In this document: piece after piece, positions 1 through 7,100 of the stretch
How positions within the stretch are numbered: position 1 is the stretch's first letter
Layout of the letters: each line of letters begins with the position of its first letter
Origin: CTSoil-075 sp964292325
GTDB taxonomy: Bacteria > Bacillota > Negativicutes > DSM-13327
Reading direction: 5' to 3'
NCBI GenBank assembly: GCA_964292325.1
Contig: CAXYVG010000030.1
Coordinates: 1 to 36,523, forward strand
DNA: 36,523 nt
Position numbers and translations under genes: made by a program
Notes under the pieces: model-generated
The model's input: the letters and a program-made list of their open reading frames with translations, nothing else
Databases searched by the model: none
What the model was told of the DNA's origin: nothing

Positions 1-59
1 CATTTCCTGGTGAAAGTTATCGGTGGCGTAATGCTTTGGGAAGTTTAAAAATTAATTAA
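1..59 (+). CDS. possible 3' end of a gene running in from the left
   Basis: The first bases read as coding in two plus-strand frames. One gives a short peptide ending LGSLKIN with a stop at 57-59; the other ends VMLWEV with a stop at 46-48. The former has a W-R-N-A-L pattern loosely like the tail of alpha/beta-hydrolase esterases, but this is too short to identify. No ribosome site or start is in the window, so a gene end cannot be proved. Confidence 0.2.
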   Translation, partial: FPGESYRWRNALGSLKIN

Positions 60-97
60 ATTTTGGCTGCCGTTTTGTGTATTTTCTACTTGCTAAA

Positions 98-158
98 AAC
101 AAGGGATTGGGTATTCGACTAAATCCCCTACAAACAATACTGAATCCTTCCTGCCAAA
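98..158 (-). repeat. GCAGGA-type intergenic element, copy 1
   Basis: Read on the minus strand this contains TTTGGCAGGAAGG followed about 30 nt later by TTAGTCGAATA. It shares the TTTnGCAGGA core with six other intergenic sites in this window. It lies 3' of the GGDEF/HD-GYP gene. Unlike most other copies, no downstream minus-strand gene is visible in the window. Confidence 0.4.
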
Positions 159-217
159 GCAAAGCGAAGAAGCGAGCAAGAATAGCTCTTTCCGTAAATG
201 TATCACTTCTAAACTTC

Positions 218-1882
218 CTAATCTTCAATAACTTTTTTGGTATAATTAGCAACACATTCAGTCGTAATAAATTTCTTCACTAACTCATAATCAAATTGAA
301 TATCAGCCATGTCTTTCAATTCTTTTATCGCGCTTTCATGACTCATGGCTTTACGATAGGGACGATCGTTGGTCATAGCATCATAAGCATCAGCTATAGC
401 GACAATACGACATTCAATAGGAATTTGGTTACCCTTGATTCCAAGCGGATAACCCTCACCATTCCACCATTCGTGATGTTTTAATATCAAATCGGCAATA
501 GGTAAAAGATCATTTGAAGATTTAGCAATGCGATATCCAATTTCACAATGCTGTTGGATTTTATTTCGTTCTTCTGTGGTTAAACTCTCTGCTTTGTGAA
601 GAATATGATCAGGAATACCAATTTTCCCAATATCATGAAACTCTGCAAATAATTGAATATCCGCAATTTCCGATTTTGGTAAACCTACTGCAATCGCAAA
701 ATCCGCTATTAATTTTTGTAATTTTTTACTATGTTTCCCATTATCACAATCACGTGCCGATAACATTTTTTTAACAGTCTGTATTATTGACCCTTCTGTT
801 TCGCTCTTATGATACAATTTTTCTCGATACATTTTTCTATCAGCTTCATGTAATAGATTGCTTATGGATTTGCTGGCATCAGCAGAGTACGCGTAACCGA
901 TCGACATATTCAATAAAACTATAATCTCATCGCTTTGTTCATTTTCTCTTTGAATATTATCGTAAATACGTTTATACAAAGTCTCCATATCATCTTGCGC
1001 AATTTCTTGAACAATAATTGCAAATTCATCTCCACCTATTCTGGCAATAGTATCCTGTGCCAAAAATGATGCTTGTAATATTTTTGCAGTGCACTTTAGT
1101 AGTAAGTCACCTTGTTCATGACCCATGGTATCATTAGCAAATTTTAACCCATCTAAATCTACGGTAAATACTCCAATCCCCTGTCCTGTTTTATGCTCAA
1201 TAGTAGCGGCCACTTTTTCAAAATATGCTCTGTTATAAAGGCCCGTCAAAGCATCATGATAACTTAAATACATTAAATTTTCCTGCGCATGTAGGCTTTC
1301 TTTTAGGTAGATTTTTGCTTTCTTATGCTCTTGATTATAATAGTTTAAAATTACTAGAATGATAACGGTATTAAAGATTATTGTAGTTATTAATCCAATA
1401 AAAATGTCAATATACCTTTCACTAACGCTGGAATAATTTCTAATAATAGAAGGGTAATTGTATTCAAAAGGGACAAGGATACTCGATATTACTACAAAAT
1501 AGATTATCAAAGCAATTCTTCGTGAACCAAATGCAATAACTGCTCCTATCGAAGAAAACGTTACTATATAAAATGGAATACTCCCTGATATTCCTCCATT
1601 TAAAACCCAGGCAATTGGAATAATAATGACAGCAAAAATTATCAATACCAAAATAGAAGTAGAGTATTTCTTTTTTACAAAAGATAAGTAATATACACCA
1701 GCCAGAATTATACTGCTAATTACACTGACCAATACTAGTAAATCATCTAAATGAAGCAAATAATTGGTAAGGGAACTCCATATAGCTAGAATTGAAGATA
1801 AAATTAATATTATATTGAGAAGTCGATGTTCTACCGTGAATTGACTTTCATCACCGACAAATTTGCTAATTTTAATATTCAT
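218..1882 (-). CDS. membrane GGDEF + HD-GYP c-di-GMP turnover protein
   Basis: A 554-residue signalling enzyme. Residues 1-200 hold about six hydrophobic segments with no recognised extracellular sensor domain. A GGDEF domain follows, with an intact R-I-G-G-D-E-F signature near residue 280, so diguanylate cyclase activity is possible. The inhibitory RxxD site five residues upstream reads L-A-Q-D and appears lost. The C-terminal HD-GYP phosphodiesterase domain has F-H-D-I-G-K-I-G near 412 and H-H-E-W-W-N-G-E-G-Y-P near 468. It could therefore make or break c-di-GMP, or use one domain for regulation. The ATG is preceded by a GGAAGGTG ribosome site. It stands alone, with no partner gene. Domain calls are firm; direction of activity in the cell is unknown. 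Confidence 0.93.
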   Translation of the reverse strand: MNIKISKFVGDESQFTVEHRLLNIILILSSILAIWSSLTNYLLHLDDLLVLVSVISSIILAGVYYLSFVKKKYSTSILVLIIFAVIIIPIAWVLNGGISGSIPFYIVTFSSIGAVIAFGSRRIALIIYFVVISSILVPFEYNYPSIIRNYSSVSERYIDIFIGLITTIIFNTVIILVILNYYNQEHKKAKIYLKESLHAQENLMYLSYHDALTGLYNRAYFEKVAATIEHKTGQGIGVFTVDLDGLKFANDTMGHEQGDLLLKCTAKILQASFLAQDTIARIGGDEFAIIVQEIAQDDMETLYKRIYDNIQRENEQSDEIIVLLNMSIGYAYSADASKSISNLLHEADRKMYREKLYHKSETEGSIIQTVKKMLSARDCDNGKHSKKLQKLIADFAIAVGLPKSEIADIQLFAEFHDIGKIGIPDHILHKAESLTTEERNKIQQHCEIGYRIAKSSNDLLPIADLILKHHEWWNGEGYPLGIKGNQIPIECRIVAIADAYDAMTNDRPYRKAMSHESAIKELKDMADIQFDYELVKKFITTECVANYTKKVIED

Positions 1883-2269
1883 CTATTATTAACACCTTCC
1901 AATTACCTTTATATACCTATTTGAATGTTTTATTGTCACATGCCACTTCCCTCCTTGGAAAAAACATCGGGACAGGCTTGCCATTTTCAAAAAGCAAATA
2001 CTGTCCCAGGATGTCGTCTATTCTACAAACTTTCTCAAAACTCTTTTTATCCTAAAATCGCTGAACATCAGTATTTTCTATAGAACATATCCATTTTAAA
2101 GATGTGCCATATTCCGATGACCCCTATAGCTTGCTCTCCTTCTATAATTACTTATTACATAAAAAGCAGCTATAATCCCCTTTAAAAAGATTATAACTAC
2201 TAATTCGCCACATTGGATTAAATTTCCTATCATTTCGTTAAATTATGACAAATTTTTGTTATTTTTATA
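1883..2269. other. gene-free stretch with one hairpin
   Basis: About 390 bases with no convincing coding frame in either strand. It holds the GGGACAG hairpin described separately. A good ribosome site (AAGGAGGGAAG on the minus strand) is followed by ATG-TGA, a start directly joined to a stop, as if left behind by a deleted gene. No promoter is convincing. Confidence 0.5.
1969..2007 (-). repeat. REP-like GGGACAG...CTGTCCC hairpin
   Basis: GGGACAG at 1969-1975 pairs with CTGTCCC at 2001-2007, with an inner TTGC/GCAA pairing. On the minus strand it is followed after four bases by six T residues, so it could terminate minus-strand transcription, but no gene lies immediately upstream. Hairpins of this look are often REP-type elements mobilised by Y1 (RAYT) transposases; no such transposase is in this window. 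Confidence 0.4.
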
Positions 2270-2443
2270 GACATGCCATCAATGGCAGCACGAATATCCA
2301 CTACTAAGGAACACTGGCTTATCTTCTCGTTTCGCTTTATCAAATGCCTCATTGCCCCAAGGGTGCCAATCTACTGGATTGTAGGCATGCTGAAGAAGAT
2401 AGGGGCTCTTTTCATATATCAATCTATTAGGATTTTTCTCCAT
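2270..2443 (-). pseudogene. yyaL: N-terminal remnant of a YyaL/DUF255 thioredoxin-like protein
   Basis: The minus-strand frame from ATG 2443 gives a near-perfect start of the DUF255 (YyaL, SPATA20-like) family: N-R-L-I-Y-E-K-S-P-Y-L-L-Q-H-A, then N-P-V-D-W and the S-S-G-Y-S-C-C-H segment. The family normally continues C-H-W-C-H-V. Here the W codon is TGA (2279-2281), the next Cys is TGG, and H-V still follows before similarity ends. A real protein of this family is several hundred residues; only about 58 codons remain. The ribosome site AGGGGTGAT is still in place. A decayed gene rather than a short functional one. Confidence 0.82.
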
Positions 2444-2632
2444 GAAATCACCCCTAAAATTAGTTCTATTACATGGCACGTTACTAGCTAGTATTTACAA
2501 AAAAATATCAGCATTACGCTAATAGTTACTAGCGAAAGAAGAATCAAATTGCAATATTCTATACGTTATTTCCACTCGTTTACGCAACTTTAAACTACAA
2601 AATGATTTAAGCTATTCATCACTATAAATTAG

Positions 2633-2661
2633 TTGACAAAGTCCACAATTCCTTCTAAACT
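2633..2661 (+). promoter_or_regulatory. sigma-A-type promoter of the marR-gnat gene
   Basis: TTGACA at 2633-2638, a 17-base spacer, and TAAACT at 2656-2661, 42 bases before the ATG at 2704. The -35 is consensus, the spacing ideal and the -10 matches at four of six positions. Confidence 0.7.
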
Positions 2662-2682
2662 AATTTTAAGGACTAAGTCCAC
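2639..2682 (+). promoter_or_regulatory. candidate autoregulatory operator
   Basis: AAGTCCAC occurs at 2639-2646 inside the promoter spacer and again at 2675-2682 just after the likely transcription start, 36 bases apart. The second copy overlaps a perfect short palindrome, GGACT-A-AGTCC (2670-2680). MarR regulators commonly bind palindromes over their own promoters; the assignment to this gene's product is inference. Confidence 0.45.
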
Positions 2683-2703
2683 TATGTTAGAAAGGTGATT
2701 TTT

Positions 2704-3618
2704 ATGAAAAGTAATTTGGATTCTATTAATAAAATTAGAAGTTTCAATCGTTTTTATACCAATATTTTAGGATTGTTAAATCATCATATTTTAGGGAGTG
2801 GATACTCTTTAACCGAAGTTCGTGTTATGCTCGAAATAAGCAAAATAAATCATTGCACCGCCAATACATTGGCAACTCAGTTAGATATAGACCGTAGTTA
2901 TATGAGTCGAATTCTTAAGAAGTTAGAAAAAAACGAGCTTATTACAAAAGCTCAATCTAAAAAAGACAATAGAGTTATTTTTATTACTTTAACAGTTAAA
3001 GGCAATGAAACAATAGCAAATCTAAGCAGAAAATCCGATGAGCAAATCGCTTCCCTTATTCATTCTTTAGATCAAAATCAGCTTACAAAGGTTACCGAAG
3101 CAATGGGAATAATCAAAAATATCATCTCCAACAGCGTCAATCCAATCATAATACGAAATTTTATCCCCGAAGACATTAATTACGTTATCTCTCGACATCT
3201 CGTTTTATACGAGGAGGAATATGGGTTAACTTCTATTTTTAGAGATTATGTTGATAGAGGTGTACACCATTTTGCAGAACATTATGATAAAAATTGCGAG
3301 TGCATGCTAATCGCAGAAGTAGAAAAAAAACCTGTAGGTAGTATAGTAGTCGTCAAGTCAAATGATTCAATTGCTCAATTAAGGTATTTTTTGATTGAAC
3401 CAGAAATGCGTGGTAGGGGCTTAGGTCATAGACTCGTCAAAATGGCATTAGACTTTTGCCGTGAAAAAAGCTATAAGCACGCTTTTCTTGAAACAATCAG
3501 TTCTCTTATAACAGCCCGACATATTTATAAAAGTCATGGTTTTACACTAACAAGTTCCCACGAAAATCCTACTTGGGGTGATAATGTCCTGGAAGAACGT
3601 TGGGACTTAAGCTTGTAA
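2704..3618 (+). CDS. MarR-family regulator fused to a GNAT acetyltransferase
   Basis: 304 residues. Residues 1-145 are a MarR winged helix: the recognition region includes D-I-D-R-S-Y-M-S-R-I-L-K-K-L-E, followed by a wing with K-K-D-N-R-V. Residues ~150-304 are a GNAT N-acetyltransferase; the acetyl-CoA binding loop is R-G-R-G-L-G, after F-L-I-E-P-E. Such fusions are a known bacterial architecture, but substrate and inducer are not deducible. I start at ATG 2704 because AAAGGTG lies just upstream; an in-frame GTG at 2695 overlaps that ribosome site. It has its own promoter and candidate operator, is the only intact plus-strand gene in this part, and has no partner gene. Confidence 0.9.
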   Translation: MKSNLDSINKIRSFNRFYTNILGLLNHHILGSGYSLTEVRVMLEISKINHCTANTLATQLDIDRSYMSRILKKLEKNELITKAQSKKDNRVIFITLTVKGNETIANLSRKSDEQIASLIHSLDQNQLTKVTEAMGIIKNIISNSVNPIIIRNFIPEDINYVISRHLVLYEEEYGLTSIFRDYVDRGVHHFAEHYDKNCECMLIAEVEKKPVGSIVVVKSNDSIAQLRYFLIEPEMRGRGLGHRLVKMALDFCREKSYKHAFLETISSLITARHIYKSHGFTLTSSHENPTWGDNVLEERWDLSL

Positions 3619-3633
3619 ATATCTATAAAACTA

Positions 3634-3674
3634 GTTCCATGAGCCGACATGGCACCAATGTCAGGTAATGGAAC
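3634..3674. other. weak inverted repeat after marR-gnat
   Basis: GTTCCAT (3634-3640) pairs with ATGGAAC (3668-3674), with an inner GACAT/ATGTC pairing. There is no T tract after it, so it is not a standard terminator. From 3619 to 4004 the only other supportable items are the yifB remnant and a 21-bp inverted repeat. Confidence 0.3.
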
Positions 3675-3739
3675 CAAAACAGGGTTTTGAACTCATGTAA
3701 AGGTTTATTGTTTCTGCGTATATACTGCCGTCACAGCAT

Positions 3740-3832
3740 TTATAAGGATAATCCATTTGCTATGTCAACTTCTACAGTAATGAATATACCATTGAGACCT
3801 AAGGTTGTATATCCAAATGTTTGAGCAAACAT
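3740..3832 (-). pseudogene. yifB: N-terminal remnant of YifB/ComM Mg-chelatase-like ATPase
   Basis: A 30-codon minus-strand frame starting at ATG 3832 reads M-F-A-Q-T-F-G-Y-T-T-L-G-L-N-G, then V-E-V-D-I-A-N-G-L, the characteristic first residues of YifB/ComM, which normally continue P-A-F-D-I-V-G-L-P. Here the frame stops at TAA (3740-3742) after G-L-S-L and no homology continues. Intact YifB is about 500 residues. A GGGGGG ribosome site remains 9 bases before the ATG. In many Firmicutes yifB sits next to yraN and rnhB; here those genes are 19 kb away, and ubiX occupies the place after yraN. Confidence 0.78.
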
Positions 3833-3912
3833 AATACTGCCCCCCGTTACTTGTTTCATCATATCATTAGAACCATTGTATTATCACACCCATTAGAGCT
3901 ATTCTATGTAAA

Positions 3913-3990
3913 CGTCCAATAGGTTCTTTCCAAATTATTACGATTAGAATTGCAAAAAATCAACTAAAGTTGGAAAGAACCTATTAGACG
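3913..3990. repeat. 21-bp inverted repeat around a 36-base loop
   Basis: Arms at 3913-3933 and 3970-3990 are complementary at 20 of 21 positions (outer bases CGTC/GACG, inner TTTCCAA/TTGGAAA). There is no T tract and the loop is long, so terminator function is doubtful. A small non-autonomous mobile element or REP-like unit is possible. It lies between the yifB and CGGC-domain remnants. Confidence 0.55.
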
Positions 3991-4004
3991 CTTACTATTC
4001 ACTA

Positions 4005-4163
4005 TCAATGCGTCCAATCTATGATCTTTATGTCTTTCCCAACTTTTCTTTCAACGGTTTCTTTCATATTTTCAAAGTTCGGACAAGGAAAACCAATAGG
4101 GTTACCTTTAGAAATACAGGATGCGAATACGCCTCCTTCCGCAACTCTATCAAGAATCCGCTC
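4005..4163 (-). pseudogene. C-terminal remnant of a CGGC-domain protein
   Basis: The last ~52 codons of a minus-strand frame closely resemble the end of CGGC-domain (DUF1847-like) proteins: F-A-S-C-I-S-K-G-N-P-I-G-F-P-C-P, then a helix and the terminal D-W-T-H where the family usually ends D-Y-T-H. The N-terminal half, including the C-G-G-C motif, is missing. The upstream part of the frame overlaps the end of the helicase gene in another reading frame. The helicase locus thus abuts, and may have replaced, the front of this gene. Confidence 0.7.
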
Positions 4164-7100
4164 TAGGTAAAGTAATACTTTCTCCCATATAAACAATATC
4201 ACCATTACTTTGAAGCTTGTCAAAGCAATCCACCAATCGACTGCGAATTTTTTCTCCGGTCTTACTAAAACCAAAGAGTCTTGCTGTTTCAACAACGAGA
4301 GCATCGGGCTGCATACCTACACATTGTTCTAATATGAGTAGCATGGCCCCATATATTTCTTCCTCGGGAATATGCTCTATATTTCGAATGGTTTCGGGAA
4401 AACCATCGACAGGGACTCGTACCATTACCTGCTCAAGATCTTTCGGCCATACATAATCACCAATGGTTAGTACCTTCCCTTGGTGACTACATCCTTGGAC
4501 TCCTTCCTCAATGGCTGAGCGAATCCGGCGCCCTACTTTTGCTACATTCCATGCTCCTGCCAAACGCTTTGCTAATAAATCCATATGAATTGGGCCTTCC
4601 GTATTGACAATTTCAGTAATTAATCGGCACTGTTCTGATCGACATTCTGGTAAGTGAAAATCAATATGGCTCAGTGCACTAATTGGCAAATTGCACGGTT
4701 GATACTCAATTCGCCCTTTGAGAGGTTCTGTGGCTTCCTCTTCCGCAACTGCCACTCGATCGGTATTTTCACTGACACGTGTTTCAGATGTTTCTATTTC
4801 AGCTGTCACTTCTATGACTTCATCTTTTTGACTGCGTGCATCTTCAATGGCTTGTTTTAATTCCTCTATGGCCTTTTCTCTCCGATTAAACCATTCTGGC
4901 GACCAAATGCGGTGAAACTTCCAGCCCAATGTTTCTAATACTTGTTGCCTTAAACGATCCCGATCCCTAGCTGTCGCAGACGAATGATAGGTTGCACCAT
5001 CACACTCAACGCCCAAAATGAATTTTCCTGGCTCAGCAGGATCAAGAACCCCCATATCAATGCGATAACCACTACACCCAACTTGAAGTACCACTTGATA
5101 CCCCATTTGCCGAATAACCCCTGCTACATCTTCTTCAAAGGGCGAATCCGCTTCACCAAGCCCCTCGGGATGATCAATGCTAAGGCTACTTTCCCCATGT
5201 TCTGCATAATTCAAATAATGATGTAAATTAAGTACACCAGCAGCATTCGTCTTGGTTAAATCAATATCAGTACCCTGCATGGAGCTAATCAAAATAATTT
5301 GTTGTTTGGCGCGTGTAACAGCAACATTAAGCCGACGTTCGCCACCAGATTTATTAAGAGGACCAAAATTCATACTGATTTTTCCATTGCGATCTCGCCC
5401 AAAACCAATACTAAACATGATTACATCTCGTTCATCACCCTGTACATTTTCCAGATTTTTTACAAAGAACCCTTCTAATCGATCTTCTCTAAAAAATCTT
5501 TCATACTGAGGATTTTGCAAACGACGTCTTTCTAGTTCATCTTGAATCGCAACCATTTGCGCCTGACTGAATGCTACAACACCGAGGCTTTTCTTAGGGG
5601 AATTCTTAAAGTGTTCAAATACATGATCCGCAACCACTTGCGCTTCGCGTGCATTTGACCGCTTACCGCCCATATCATAAATTCCATCAGGAACATGTAC
5701 AAAATGAACGCCAAGTTCAGGATGCTTTGCTATTGCCGAAGGAAATGTCACCAAACGATTATCATAAAATTGACGATTTGAAAAAGCAATCAAAGATTCG
5801 TGTTTGCTACGGTAATGCCACCGTAGCATCATACCGGGCAGTACTGTGCCACATTCATCTAAAACGCTACTAAAATCGGCTGATGACAATTCATCAGTAT
5901 CATCCCCAGGCTCTCCATCATCCATGTCCATGGAACGAAAGAAATTCGTCGGTGGCATTTGTTTACTATCACCAGCAATCACAACTTGGTTGCCGCGATA
6001 CATAGCAACGATGGCATCTTCAGTGAATATTTGAGATGCCTCATCAAAAATAACCAGGTCAAAATGAAAACACTCGGGATTCATAAATTGACTTACCGAT
6101 AAAGGACTCATCATTAAGCAAGGCTTAACCCGTAGTAGTAAATTTGGTATTTTTTCAAAGAGACGTATGAGTGGCATATGTCTACGACTTTTGGCCGCCT
6201 CACGTTTGAGAATATTGATTTCCGATCCTGATGCTGTAAAACCATTCAGACTAGGACGCCGCGCATTACATTGTTCCATAATAACATAAGGTGCATATTC
6301 AATTAACTTACGATCAATCTCACTAAATTCCGCAATTAATTGTTCATGGTGTTTTCCCCGAAAATCCTGTAACCTTGCATCTTGCTGAAAAAGTAGTTCC
6401 ATTTGGGTTTTATAAAAAGACTTTGTAAAAACATTCATCAAATCTTGAGCTTTCGGAGGCTGTTTTTCTAAATTTGCTAAAAACTTGCCAAGGCCACTCA
6501 CTTCTAAGCGTTGCCCTACTTTTTTATAATCAATCCAGTTTTCTAAATCACTCACTCGTTCTGACATACTCTTAAGTCTTTCTGCCAAGATGAATAGTGG
6601 CTGATTCTTTAATAACATACCGTTAAAGGTCGGAGTGGATTCCACAAAGTTATCATCAATTATCGTTGTAAAATCACGGATAAACTCATGATACGGTGCT
6701 ACCATTTCATGAGCAAGCACCGTTGCTTTTTTGCCTAATGAGAGAAATTCAATAAATTCTGTCGATAATGTTTTACCCTCATATAGTTCTCGTAGCTTTA
6801 TCGTCCATTCAATCGCGATCAACAGTTCATCCCACGTCGTATTGAGGCCTTGAAACCGCTCCCCAAACTTCTCTTTTAAACGTTCAGATTCTACGATGAT
6901 TAACTCCTGAATCTCATCATACCGCTGTTTTTCGGATAAATCACCAAGCACTTGGTTTATTGCTTGATATCCTGATTCTATACGTAAGCTATCAATACGA
7001 TCAAGAGAACGACACAAGTGGCTCACTGGTGGCTGCATTTCATCTACCCATTGTAATAACTCTTTATCAGACAAATCATGAATCGACCTATTATATTTTT

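Noticed and set aside
3634..3674. Terminator of the marR-gnat gene
   Set aside because: There is an inverted repeat but no T tract and the stem is interrupted.
4165..4304. Upstream part of the minus-strand frame that ends in the CGGC remnant
   Set aside because: Before about 4163 the frame simply shadows the helicase gene; only the last ~52 codons look like protein.
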